Positions 1 through 8,228 of a stretch of DNA of 64,000 nt are shown one piece after another. The DNA is taken from positions 1 to 64,000 of the forward strand of contig JBFXCU010000006.1 in assembly GCA_050181835.1 (NCBI GenBank), read 5' to 3'. Positions within the stretch are counted from its first letter, which is position 1; each line of letters starts with the position of its first letter. Origin of the DNA: CAILZL01 sp050181835 (GTDB taxonomy: Bacteria; Pseudomonadota; Gammaproteobacteria; Steroidobacterales; Steroidobacteraceae). The notes below the pieces were generated by a model that was given only the letters and a program-made list of their open reading frames with translations, did not search any database and was not told the origin of the DNA. A program made the translations under genes and the position numbers.

Positions 1-2
1 CG

Positions 3-242
3 GGTTTTCGTTTCCTATATGCTTCTTTTTTGCAGGAAGCAGCTCACTTGATGGCTGATGAACGCCTAGCACAAGCTTCCAAGCAGCTTACCGACGCGGG
101 TGATGAATGGCGTCGCTTCGCTCTGCGCGCCACCAAAATGGTCCGTGGTCGCGAAGCTATGAATCTGCAGCTGTTGAATGACCAGCTCAATGAAGTAGCG
201 GATCGTGAAGCAGCGCTGTGGAAAGCGCTGCGAGATATCTAA
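3..242 (+). CDS. C-terminal fragment of a probable BtrH/DUF4872-family protein (5' end outside window)
   Basis: The reading frame is open to the left edge, so this is the tail (about 79 residues) of a longer protein ending at the TAA at 240-242. The visible part is alpha-helical and contains a YASFLQEAA stretch, then a Trp-Arg pair about 30 residues on and an Asn-Glu-x4-Glu end helix, a pattern I associate with the C-terminal DUF4872 half of butirosin BtrH-like proteins. BtrH moves an acyl group from an acyl carrier protein to an amine acceptor, and such proteins occur in some aryl polyene clusters. The assignment rests on recalled pattern only; it could be another helical protein. It is on the plus strand, convergent with the lipoprotein gene at 300-749. 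Confidence 0.5.
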   Translation, partial: GFRFLYASFLQEAAHLMADERLAQASKQLTDAGDEWRRFALRATKMVRGREAMNLQLLNDQLNEVADREAALWKALRDI

Positions 243-253
243 GTGACTAATTA

Positions 254-300
254 ATCCCGACCAGCTTGCTGTCAGCTAACCGGGATATTTTATTTTGCTT
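254..300. terminator. Probable intrinsic terminator between convergent genes
   Basis: ATCCCG at 254-259 can pair with CGGGAT at 281-286, with an AGCT/AGCT helper pair in the loop, and a T-rich run ATTTTATTTT follows on the plus strand. It lies between the stop at 242 and the stop of the leftward lipoprotein gene at 300, where a terminator is expected. The 6-bp stem is short for the loop size, so the call is moderate. Confidence 0.45.
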
Positions 301-749
301 TATGGTGTTCGCGGAAATTGTTCCAGTAGTTGATCAAGTAGCGGCACCATTTTCGATTCGGCGCTGGCAAATTTTGATAGCGCCAGGCCACCTTTGTTTT
401 TAAGGTGGTAGGTTGCTTGCCCGATAGTATCGCCGCCCTTTCTGATCGCTATATCAGCATCGGTCAAATAAACTGCCAAGTCCCAATTCCAGTGGGCTAC
501 GTAATGCAGTGTATATACGCATGGCTGTGGGATGGTGCCGATATAACGTTGCGAACTTATTTGGTGCGCAGTTAGTCGTTCCTCAATCATCGGTAAAAAA
601 CCATCCTTTTTGACCGCCTTGTTTTCTTCAATACAAATGGCATTTACGTCGTTGGTGTTTTTCTCGACTGGTTTTACGTTTATTACTGTGCAGCCGCTGA
701 GGCTAATGCAGGTAAGTGCTAGTAGCTTGAAAGTAGTCTTGTGTTCCAT
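300..749 (-). CDS. Sbal_3080-family lipoprotein
   Basis: The protein of 149 residues is a predicted outer-membrane or periplasmic lipoprotein. The start at 749 (Met-Glu-His-Lys) is preferred over the upstream ATG at 785 because it places a short basic end and hydrophobic core directly before a lipobox, LSGC, about 20 residues in. After the Cys comes a VKPV segment and an ICIEEN motif typical of the Sbal_3080 family, whose function is unknown. The gene is next to the aryl polyene cluster and in the same orientation as its leftward operon, but 80 bases separate it from the preceding stop at 830. No functional link to the pigment is shown. Confidence 0.65.
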   Translation of the reverse strand: MEHKTTFKLLALTCISLSGCTVINVKPVEKNTNDVNAICIEENKAVKKDGFLPMIEERLTAHQISSQRYIGTIPQPCVYTLHYVAHWNWDLAVYLTDADIAIRKGGDTIGQATYHLKNKGGLALSKFASAESKMVPLLDQLLEQFPRTP

Positions 750-829
750 GTTTCCCTTCAGTGTCGTTATAACCAGCGCCAGCATAGCGCAAGGTTACAG
801 TGTTGAAAACTGTACCGAGAATGTCGATA

Positions 830-1714
830 TCACCGTGATACCAACATCACACTGTAACGCTGCTGATCGTCAGCATTGATGTGCAGTAGCGTGTTTGCTG
901 AATCTTCAGATTGCAGGAAACAGCTGATTACAGCGCCACTTTGACTGTCGTAGTAAGCCCGGTCGATGCGATAAAAAAATCTGTGTTTGATCCCGGATAT
1001 TATTTGTAGCTCGGTAAAGTCACTTGATGCCAAGTATTGTCCGGCGCTGATGGCGCAGTGCTCCATCAGCGGCAATTGTCCAAGCCAGTGCAATAATTCA
1101 TTACGATCTACGAAGTGCCGTGAGTCTTTCAATTCACCGATTCGCGGTCGTGAGCCATTCGGTTTGCCCAGCCATAGCCAGTGGCTGCCTTCGCCAATAG
1201 GCGTGTCGGGAGCTAAGTGCAAGCGCTGCCGATGTTCATGTAAAGGGTGTGTGGCAATATCCACACTGCCTACCAGCGCTGAATCTATCACGCTCAGGTG
1301 CAAATCCAACGTCGCCAGTTGTACTGCGCTTTCAAAGGCAAAGTAGTGATTGCAGGCAAAGTTACTGCGTGAATGCAGGCCTAATGTCTGGGCAATGTAG
1401 AAGCTTGCCGCATTACTGACGGTATTGACGAAGTGCAGTGGCTTGGGTGTTTGTCCATGCCGAAACAATTGCGTCATTATTTCCAGTGTCAGCTCAAGGT
1501 CACCACGACTGGAAGCGAAATACACGCCGGTGTCAGGTGGCATGGCTTGGGTCGTTTGACAGCGTGCTGCGCCGGTAAGGGCAAGTTGGATAAAACGACC
1601 AATACGGCGATGCGCCTTGCCGGTGGCTTGTTGTGTGATTGATTTTAAATCAGATAGTGGCTCGCTGGCTGTGTGGTACTGATCGCCACACGCGTAAATC
1701 TGTAGTGGCTTCAC
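830..1714 (-). CDS. Beta-ketoacyl synthase-like protein, chain-length-factor type, likely catalytically degenerate
   Basis: This 294-residue protein is shorter than a full ketosynthase (about 400) and resembles the Ketoacyl-synt_2 family found in aryl polyene clusters. A VNTVSNAASFYIAQ segment matches the analogous part of chain-length factors. The position of the ketosynthase nucleophile reads FACNHYFAFE, so a Cys may remain, but the two His motifs (HGTGT and GH) are missing. It overlaps the intact ketosynthase at 1711-2871 by four bases, which suggests the two form a heterodimer in the KS/CLF manner. It is the last gene of the leftward operon. It could instead be a vestigial or regulatory subunit. 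Confidence 0.7.
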   Translation of the reverse strand: MKPLQIYACGDQYHTASEPLSDLKSITQQATGKAHRRIGRFIQLALTGAARCQTTQAMPPDTGVYFASSRGDLELTLEIMTQLFRHGQTPKPLHFVNTVSNAASFYIAQTLGLHSRSNFACNHYFAFESAVQLATLDLHLSVIDSALVGSVDIATHPLHEHRQRLHLAPDTPIGEGSHWLWLGKPNGSRPRIGELKDSRHFVDRNELLHWLGQLPLMEHCAISAGQYLASSDFTELQIISGIKHRFFYRIDRAYYDSQSGAVISCFLQSEDSANTLLHINADDQQRYSVMLVSR

Positions 1715-2871
1715 TGTGTCACCGCTACATTGGTTACGATCAACGAAGTGTTACTGCCACCAAAGCCGAAGTAGTTGAGCATGTAATGACCCTGCGGCAG
1801 GCTACATGTCGATTGATTCAGGATGATGCCAAGTTGTTCATCGCCGATGCCAATGCCTGGTGTGGCGATCAGGAAACCTTGTTCCGCCGCTGCGCAAAAC
1901 AACACCAATTCATTTAACCCACATGCGCCCAGTGTGTGACCAAGGTAGGGTTTTAATGCGGTCAGCGGCGGCACTCTGTCGAATACATGCCGCATGCCGG
2001 CTGCTTCCACTTCGTCATTGGAGAGGCTGGCGGTACCATGCACCTTGATGGCGGTAATGTCCTGTTTGTCCAACCCAGCCCGTCGCATTGCATGCGTCAT
2101 GACGGAGGCGACGGTTGAGCCATCAGGATTGGCGGTTGAGATGCTGTGTGTATCACAGAGATTGCTGCTCGCAACTAATCGAAATGCATGGGTTTGCTGT
2201 GCGCGACAACTGAGTACCAGCGCGGCACAGCCTTCGCCCAATACCAGTCCATTGCGTTCCGGGCTGAAAGGCCGCATAGCTGTCGATGTGAGCAGCTGTA
2301 AACCATGAAAGCCCAGTGCGGTGATGGCATTGAATGTTTCCACCCCTAACACCAGTGCATGGTCGATCTGGCCGCTGCGGATCATGGCGTCGGCATACAC
2401 CAAGGCATTGGCGCTGGCTGTGCAGGCCGTGTTGAAGGTGTAGTCTGGGCCGCGTAAACCAAATCGTGAGCAGATGCGCGCTGCTAACTTACCCAAGATA
2501 GTATTACTCGCCATTGCCAAGGCCTGAGCATCTTGCGCTAGAGCTTGGCGATACTGATGTTCAAGTGCGCCGATGTCGAATGACGAGGTGCCCATGAACA
2601 ATCCAGTTCGACGCAGTTGTGCAGGAGTGAGATCGGCTGTAGCCAGTGCCTGCGAGATAAGCTGCTCCAGAACCATGTCGAGCCGTGAGTTGAGTTCCTG
2701 CAGCGGTGTGTCGGCAAGCAATTTATACGGTAGTGTCTGAGTGTGCCCGGCATACTCTACGTCAACTTGTAGTGGCTGTTGTGGGCCGGACTGCAATGCG
2801 TTGAGGTGCGTGGCTAGTGTTGCGCCCATGCTGGTATGCAATGCTGCGCCGACAAAATAAGCTGTGCGCAT
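1711..2871 (-). CDS. Beta-ketoacyl-ACP synthase (KAS II-like), second ketosynthase of the cluster
   Basis: The 386-residue protein is a thiolase-fold ketosynthase that would condense an acyl-thioester with malonyl-ACP. The catalytic set is intact: Cys150 in NTACTAS, His278 in a slightly divergent HGTAS, and His312 in YLGHTLGACG. It sits directly after the ACP gene at 2875-3144 and overlaps the degenerate partner at 830-1714, so ACP, KS and CLF-like protein form a compact unit behind the ABC exporter genes. This unit is in addition to the usual aryl polyene KS/CLF pair at 5303-7281. Its particular substrate cannot be read from the sequence. Confidence 0.87.
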   Translation of the reverse strand: MRTAYFVGAALHTSMGATLATHLNALQSGPQQPLQVDVEYAGHTQTLPYKLLADTPLQELNSRLDMVLEQLISQALATADLTPAQLRRTGLFMGTSSFDIGALEHQYRQALAQDAQALAMASNTILGKLAARICSRFGLRGPDYTFNTACTASANALVYADAMIRSGQIDHALVLGVETFNAITALGFHGLQLLTSTAMRPFSPERNGLVLGEGCAALVLSCRAQQTHAFRLVASSNLCDTHSISTANPDGSTVASVMTHAMRRAGLDKQDITAIKVHGTASLSNDEVEAAGMRHVFDRVPPLTALKPYLGHTLGACGLNELVLFCAAAEQGFLIATPGIGIGDEQLGIILNQSTCSLPQGHYMLNYFGFGGSNTSLIVTNVAVTQ

Positions 2872-2874
2872 TGG

Positions 2875-3144
2875 TTATGCAGTGTGTGCGTCGATGATGG
2901 TCTGTGCCAGCGCCGCTACTGATGCCAACGCCTTGCGTGAATCCGGGCCACCTTCTATGCGTACATTCCAGCGGTCTTTTACCGCCAGACAAATCTGCAG
3001 TGCATCCAGCGAATCCAGTTCCAGCGGGCCGCCAATTAATAACTCATCGTCTGTAATGGATTCAGGCGCTATGTCCTTGTCGCATTCTTTAACAATCATC
3101 GTTTTGAGTGCTTGTTTCAGGGAATTCAATTCTAATGCTGTCAT
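2875..3144 (-). CDS. Acyl carrier protein of the second ketosynthase unit
   Basis: This is an 89-residue phosphopantetheine-binding acyl carrier protein. Ser45 within LELDSLDAL is the predicted site for the phosphopantetheine arm. It starts at ATG 3144 with six bases to the permease gene upstream and three bases to the ketosynthase gene downstream, so it is co-transcribed with both. The cluster has two more ACPs (11093-11380 and 12413-12676); this one is the more divergent in the region before the Ser (IGGPLELDS), which fits a dedicated partner for the ketosynthase at 1711-2871 or for the BtrH-like protein beyond. Confidence 0.88.
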   Translation of the reverse strand: MTALELNSLKQALKTMIVKECDKDIAPESITDDELLIGGPLELDSLDALQICLAVKDRWNVRIEGGPDSRKALASVAALAQTIIDAHTA

Positions 3145-3150
3145 AAGTAT

Positions 3151-4338
3151 TTAATCGTTACGGCGAGATTGAATGAACCAGGCGAGCAGTATTGCCACAA
3201 GACCCAATACGGTCAAAGCCATTGCTTCAGGTGCAATGTCATGCAGGCTGCCACTACGGAGTAGCACATCGAGAAAACCTTCCAGCCCCCAAGACATGGG
3301 CGACCATTGCGCAATGGTTTGCATGGTGGCGGGCATGACAAATTTCGGAATCATGATGCCGCCCAGTGCCGCCAGTATGATGTTTCCGGTGCCGCCAAGC
3401 AGCGTGGCTTGCTCGGTGGTGCGTGAACTTACGGCGATTAGCAGCGCCAGGCCCAGTGCACACACGCTTAGCGCCGTAGCAATAAGTGCCAGTAGCGCCA
3501 GTGAGCCATTGAGTTGTAGTGCTTCGCCGCCCAGCATGGGGACTAGATAACGACCGGCCAGCAACATCAGCAATACTTGTAGCTGGTTGATGAAGTAGTA
3601 GGGTACCAACTTGCCTAATAGCAGCGTCAGTGAGCTTAGGTTGGTGCTGCGCAGGCGCCGTAAGGTGCCTTGCTGGCGTTCGCGAATCAATGTGTTGGAA
3701 AGGGGGATGACGACAAAAAATGCACCAAATACCAGCCAGGCAGGCACACTTTGCTGAACCGCACTGGGATTGCGGTGGCGAGTGTCGGCATAGGCGTAGT
3801 GAATTTTTAGTTCAGTAGTTGCGACTTTGTCGAGCACCTTGGCGTCACTGCCAATGCTGCTGAGCATGGTGCGCATACGTTCACGGCCTAGTGCCGCGCG
3901 CACGTTGCTTATAAAAATACTCTCGAGTTGTTTATTGCTGTCCGGCGCGATGCCGATCTGAATTAGAAAAGACCTGTTATCAGGTTCACTCAGTAGTTGC
4001 GTACTGAACCCTTGCGTAATGTGGAGTGAAAAGGCGTAGTCGCCGCGCCGCAGCTGCATATCCAGTACATCGGGTGCGGGGACGCTGCGCGGTATGACGA
4101 ATTCAAATGCCTCGCCAGTGTCGAGTGTGACCAGCAAATCGCGTGAGGCGAAGCTTTGATCGGCATCTAGTACCAACACTTTTAATTTTCTGCCGGCATG
4201 TTCAGCAAATTGATTTTGTAAGGCCAGTGACATGATCAGCACAAAGGCCAGCGGCATCACAAACAGCAGCGCCAGACTGTGCAAGTCACGGCTCAATAAC
4301 AGCAGTTCCTTGCGGATACAGGCTATCAGGTGGTTCAT
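3151..4338 (-). CDS. ABC-2 type transporter permease
   Basis: The 395-residue protein has the layout of ABC-2/LinJ-like permeases: one N-terminal membrane helix (residues about 20-40), a large extracytoplasmic domain of roughly 150 residues, then about five membrane helices from residue 200 to the end. A second helix group begins at VPAWLVFGAFFVV and is followed by a cytoplasmic RERQQGTLRRL loop, the usual coupling element. It overlaps the ATPase gene at 4335-5306 by four bases, and the two form an exporter. Within an aryl polyene cluster it may move the lipid-linked product or a precursor across the inner membrane; the substrate is inference. Confidence 0.87.
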   Translation of the reverse strand: MNHLIACIRKELLLLSRDLHSLALLFVMPLAFVLIMSLALQNQFAEHAGRKLKVLVLDADQSFASRDLLVTLDTGEAFEFVIPRSVPAPDVLDMQLRRGDYAFSLHITQGFSTQLLSEPDNRSFLIQIGIAPDSNKQLESIFISNVRAALGRERMRTMLSSIGSDAKVLDKVATTELKIHYAYADTRHRNPSAVQQSVPAWLVFGAFFVVIPLSNTLIRERQQGTLRRLRSTNLSSLTLLLGKLVPYYFINQLQVLLMLLAGRYLVPMLGGEALQLNGSLALLALIATALSVCALGLALLIAVSSRTTEQATLLGGTGNIILAALGGIMIPKFVMPATMQTIAQWSPMSWGLEGFLDVLLRSGSLHDIAPEAMALTVLGLVAILLAWFIQSRRND

Positions 4339-5306
4339 GTGGTTTGCTCGCGCGGCGGCACCGGATTCAGTAGTGTCAGATATATTCTCTCTAGTTTGCT
4401 GATACCGAACTGGGCTTGCTCAAGTTGCAAATCCTGCTGTTGGCAGGTGGTCAGAATTTCGCTCAGTTGTTGAGCGTCATCCAGTGTCAATTCGTATTGC
4501 TTTTCATGTAGTGATTGCGGTGTCCACGGGTGCAGCGCCTGCAAAGCGGAGGTATCTGGACGGTGCGTAAAAGTCAGCAGCAATGTTTTTTGATGTCCTT
4601 GTTGCAACAGATTGGCGGTGGTATCGCGTGCCACCAGCTTGCCATGATTAATGATGGCAATTTCATCACACAGTGCTTCGACCTCCTCCATATAGTGCGA
4701 GGTATATATCACTGTGGTGCCTTGCGCACGCAGTGATTGAATCGATGCGACGATGACCTGGCGCGACAGTGCGTCAATGCCTACAGTGGGTTCATCTAGG
4801 TAAAGTATCTGTGGTGCATTGAGTAAACCGATGGCTAGATTCAGGCGCCGCTTCATACCGCCGGAATAGTGCTCAGTGCGCTTGTCCAGTAGATCTTGTA
4901 AGCAGCATATGTTGCTTACCTGCTCCAGCCGTTGGTGCCATTGCGTCCGCGATAGGCCATAGATGTCGGCAAAAAAATGCAAATTCTCGCGGCCACTGAG
5001 CGCCAAATAGAACGCAAAGTCTTGTGGCACGTAGGCGCTGATGCGTTTGATGTCTGCCGCATCATGAGTCACATCCAGTCCTGCAATGCGCACGCTGCCA
5101 GATTGCGGTGCCTGCAGGCCAGTCAGAATCGATAGTAGGGTAGTTTTGCCTGCGCCGTTGGGGCCGAGTAGACCAAAACTGCAACCGGCTGGAATACTCA
5201 GGCTGATGTCATTCAGTGCGGCAGCGTCTGTGCCTGCATAGCGATGGGTAAGATGTTCTATGTGAATCAAACTGGATTGGGCTGGTCTCTGCGTGGTTGA
5301 GCTCAT
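4335..5306 (-). CDS. ABC transporter ATP-binding protein
   Basis: This 323-residue ATPase of the NatA/CcmA group powers the permease encoded next to it. The Walker A sequence GPNGAGKTT lies near residue 50, the signature is YSGGMKRR, Walker B is LYLDEPTVGID, and the switch His is in TSHYMEE. The C-terminal 100 residues form the regulatory extension seen in drug and lipid exporters of this type. The gene overlaps the chain-length factor gene upstream and the permease gene downstream by four bases each, so all three are translated from one message. Confidence 0.92.
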   Translation of the reverse strand: MSSTTQRPAQSSLIHIEHLTHRYAGTDAAALNDISLSIPAGCSFGLLGPNGAGKTTLLSILTGLQAPQSGSVRIAGLDVTHDAADIKRISAYVPQDFAFYLALSGRENLHFFADIYGLSRTQWHQRLEQVSNICCLQDLLDKRTEHYSGGMKRRLNLAIGLLNAPQILYLDEPTVGIDALSRQVIVASIQSLRAQGTTVIYTSHYMEEVEALCDEIAIINHGKLVARDTTANLLQQGHQKTLLLTFTHRPDTSALQALHPWTPQSLHEKQYELTLDDAQQLSEILTTCQQQDLQLEQAQFGISKLERIYLTLLNPVPPREQTT

Positions 5307-6100
5307 GATCGATCATCTACCACGTGTACAGCGACCGAGGTTGCATTAGGTAGCGATAACACAACAATGCCGGTTTGCTGGTTTGCCAGCAATTGCAGCA
5401 ACGGCAGGGCGCGTGCAGCAGGATTGCCAAGGCGCAAGGCTTCGAGCTTGACGTCCTGCATTGTAGTAGGTGGTGTGTTGGTTGTCGTGATGCGTAGTGT
5501 CGCCAGTGTATTAGGTGTGTGCTGTGGTGTCAGTACCAAGCCCACGCCCACTGGTGCTGATAGCGGACGTTTACTGTGCAACGGTGTGGGACTGGGTACG
5601 TCGTAAGCAACTAGCAAGGTTGCCTGTTGCTCCACTAGCACCAACCCTATGGCTTCCATCAAGCCGACGGCAAAGCTGTGATCAAACGCGGCAATGGAAG
5701 TGGAGGGGCCTTGTGCAGCACTGGCAATACTCCAGTAGCCAGCCGCAGCATTGTGTACAGAGTTATGGAAATCAGTCGGCGAAATAAGGCGCTGTGTTTT
5801 TGCGAGTGCCGTGCAAATGCGTTGCGCGATGCTCAGGTCGCCGTCTGACGAGGCAAACACGGCAGCGAGTTCGGCAGCAGGAATGCTGCTGGAATCGGTA
5901 GCGGCTTCGGCAACGCGAAACGCCAACCGCACAGTGGGACTGGCGCGCCGCCGCTCATTGGGTGGTAGCAATGTTGGTTGATAGACGGGCAGCTCGCTGG
6001 CCACATAGGCATGCTCACCGCGCAACGCGCTGGTGACAGTTTGCCAGTCCGGAAGACCGGGCGCGGCGTAACTGATGCTTTCTACATAGACAACATTCAT
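5303..6100 (-). CDS. apeC: Aryl polyene chain-length factor (ketosynthase-like, no nucleophile)
   Basis: The protein (265 residues from ATG 6100) belongs to the Ketoacyl-synt_2 group that partners the main ketosynthase in aryl polyene synthesis; in characterised systems ApeO and ApeC act as a KS-CLF heterodimer that sets chain length. FHNSVHNAAAGYW is the family-typical motif. The nucleophile position reads IAAFDHSFAVG with no Cys, and no HGTGT or GH motif follows, so it should not condense by itself. The start at 6100 gives an ATGA overlap with the ketosynthase stop at 6097-6099, which supports co-translation and stoichiometric assembly. Confidence 0.78.
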   Translation of the reverse strand: MNVVYVESISYAAPGLPDWQTVTSALRGEHAYVASELPVYQPTLLPPNERRRASPTVRLAFRVAEAATDSSSIPAAELAAVFASSDGDLSIAQRICTALAKTQRLISPTDFHNSVHNAAAGYWSIASAAQGPSTSIAAFDHSFAVGLMEAIGLVLVEQQATLLVAYDVPSPTPLHSKRPLSAPVGVGLVLTPQHTPNTLATLRITTTNTPPTTMQDVKLEALRLGNPAARALPLLQLLANQQTGIVVLSLPNATSVAVHVVDDRS

Positions 6101-7281
6101 TGCGCGCCTCCCAACAGCAGGCTGCAATTGCTACCACCAAAACCGAAGGAGTTGCTCAGTACACGCGTTACTGGCTGGTAACGTGATTGCATGAGAATGT
6201 TGGCTTGCAATGCCGCGTCCTTTTGTAGAGTGTTCAGACTCTGTGGCATGAACCCATGTTCGATACACAACATGGTGATAGCAGCTTCCAGTATGCCGGC
6301 AGCTCCGAGGGTATGCCCGGTCCAGCCCTTGGTGGAGCTACACGGTATCTGATTACCGAACAAGGTAACGACACCTTGATCTTCAGCAGCATCATTCGCT
6401 GGTGTGCCGGTGCCATGCAGGTTGATGTAATCAATATCGCTGGTGTGTAGGTTGGCGCGTCGTAAGGCTCGTTGCATGGCCATTGCCGCACCCCGACCTT
6501 GTGGGTCGGGTGAGGACATGTGATGCGCATCGCCGCTCTCGCCGTAACCCAGCAAGTTGAATGGCGCACTTGAATCAGGCTTTTCCACTATCGCAAAGCC
6601 AGCGGCCTCACCAATGGAAATACCATTGCGTTGCGCGTCGGCGGGGCGACACTGCTCCGCTGATATCAACTGCAATGAGTTAAAGCCATACAGTGTGGTC
6701 AAGCACAGGCTGTCGACACCGCCGACGATGGCTGCATCACACAGACCAAGTTGCATGCTGCGGTATGCAGCAGCAAAGACCTTGGCACTGGAAGAACAAG
6801 CAGTAGAGATACACAGTGCCGGGCCACTTAGTTGTAGGGCTTGTGCGACAAACTCAGCGGCGGAGAACAAGTTCTGTGTGTGTCGATAATCAAACCAGTC
6901 GGGCAGATTCGCAGCATTGTTCTTGCACATGTCGCGATATGCCAGCTCTGCCGAATGAATGCCGGCCGTGCTGGTACCAATGAATACGCCGATGCGTGCA
7001 GTCCCATGATGTTCGCGTAGCTGGTTCACGGCTTGCATGAAGCTATCTTGCTGCAGAGTCAGCCACGCCAGGCGATGATTACGGCAGTCGAATGCATTGA
7101 GCGCGGCTGGCAGAGGTTGTTCAAGTCCAGCCACTTCACCAATGTAGCAATCAAGATCGCAGTGGTCGAAGCGTAGTTGACGCAACCCGCTACATCCATT
7201 GCGCAAGGCTTGCCAATGTGACGCTTGTCCGTGACCCAAGGTTGAGCTGATGGCGAAGTGACTGATGCTGAGCAGGCTCAT
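6097..7281 (-). CDS. apeO: Aryl polyene beta-ketoacyl-ACP synthase
   Basis: This 394-residue ketosynthase carries the complete catalytic set: Cys162 in STACSSSAK, His289 in LHGTGTPAND, and His323 in WTGHTLGAAG. It would carry out the repeated malonyl-ACP condensations that build the polyene, with the partner encoded at 5303-6100. The ATGA overlap with that partner on one side and with the acyltransferase stop at 7278 on the other shows tight coupling in the leftward operon. Which of the three intact ketosynthases is the elongating enzyme is inferred from its adjacency to the chain-length factor. Confidence 0.85.
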   Translation of the reverse strand: MSLLSISHFAISSTLGHGQASHWQALRNGCSGLRQLRFDHCDLDCYIGEVAGLEQPLPAALNAFDCRNHRLAWLTLQQDSFMQAVNQLREHHGTARIGVFIGTSTAGIHSAELAYRDMCKNNAANLPDWFDYRHTQNLFSAAEFVAQALQLSGPALCISTACSSSAKVFAAAYRSMQLGLCDAAIVGGVDSLCLTTLYGFNSLQLISAEQCRPADAQRNGISIGEAAGFAIVEKPDSSAPFNLLGYGESGDAHHMSSPDPQGRGAAMAMQRALRRANLHTSDIDYINLHGTGTPANDAAEDQGVVTLFGNQIPCSSTKGWTGHTLGAAGILEAAITMLCIEHGFMPQSLNTLQKDAALQANILMQSRYQPVTRVLSNSFGFGGSNCSLLLGGAQ

Positions 7282-8228
7282 GGGTTGGCTGTAGGTGGGT
7301 GAGAGTACTGACGATCAAGTTGCTGGGTGGCGCTATCTGCCCAGTAGCCATAGAAATTAAACCAATTGTACGGGGCAAGTCGCGCGTAGTGTTCAAGCCG
7401 CTGTGCGTAACGCTGTGCGCAGGCGTGTAAGTTTGCGCTACGCTGCTCGCGGTTGGACTGGATGCGTTCACTGAATAGCTCGAAGTGAGCTGAGTAATGT
7501 CGGCCGCCACGATATAGACCAAAGCCGAGTATCACTGGCACGCCCAGTGCGCTTGCTAATGCCCACGGGCCTTCGGGAAGGCGCGCGTGGCCGTCACAAA
7601 ATTCGACATTCAATACACGTTCATCAGCGCGGGCACGATCAGCCATGATGCATACCATGCGTCCAGCTTGCAACGCTTCTTTTAGTTGCAACATCAGCAC
7701 GGGGCCGCGCTGTGCAGCATCAATGATTTGCAGCGCGAAGTGAGGATTGATGCGTTCCAATATCTTCACCAACATCTGTCCCTGGGCGCGATCCATCAGA
7801 ATGCTCAGCGGCAGCTTTTGTTGTGTGGTGCCTAATGTACGTAGTGGTTCGAAGCTGCCGAGATGTGCCATCAGTAGTATGCAACCGGTACCGCGCGCGG
7901 CCAGCTGTGCTACCGCTTCGGGTCGTGATACATCAATGTGCAAATGATGCTGCTTGTCATTGAGCAGGTATAGTCGATCTACGTTGCACATGGCAAAGTG
8001 ATAAAAATTCTTGGCGATATCGCCGAGTGATGGTTCACGTTGTAGTAAGCGTCGCAGTGCTTGCCGTGAAGCACGGCGTGCAGCGGGAGCGGTCAGCAAG
8101 AAGTAAATAACAATAGGCCAAAGCACGATACGAATCATAAAACGACCAAAAAACTGACTGGCCAAAATGAGCAGACGCAGGGCCACGACGTTGCTACGTT
8201 CACGCTGTTGCTCCCAGTAAGCGTTCAT
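7278..8228 (-). CDS. LpxL/HtrB-like lipid acyltransferase, copy 2 of a tandem pair
   Basis: The 316-residue protein is a lysophospholipid/lipid A-type acyltransferase. One membrane segment near residues 30-50 is followed by His122 and Glu127 in HLGSFE, the HX4E catalytic motif. It ends with an NWFNFYGYW motif that is nearly identical in the neighbouring protein encoded at 8225-9211, along with AHFELFSERI and AQRYAQRLEHYAR; the two are clear paralogues. In aryl polyene clusters such enzymes are thought to attach the product to a lipid or carbohydrate anchor. It starts at ATG 8228, overlapping the other copy by four bases. Confidence 0.85.
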   Translation of the reverse strand: MNAYWEQQRERSNVVALRLLILASQFFGRFMIRIVLWPIVIYFLLTAPAARRASRQALRRLLQREPSLGDIAKNFYHFAMCNVDRLYLLNDKQHHLHIDVSRPEAVAQLAARGTGCILLMAHLGSFEPLRTLGTTQQKLPLSILMDRAQGQMLVKILERINPHFALQIIDAAQRGPVLMLQLKEALQAGRMVCIMADRARADERVLNVEFCDGHARLPEGPWALASALGVPVILGFGLYRGGRHYSAHFELFSERIQSNREQRSANLHACAQRYAQRLEHYARLAPYNWFNFYGYWADSATQQLDRQYSHPPTANP

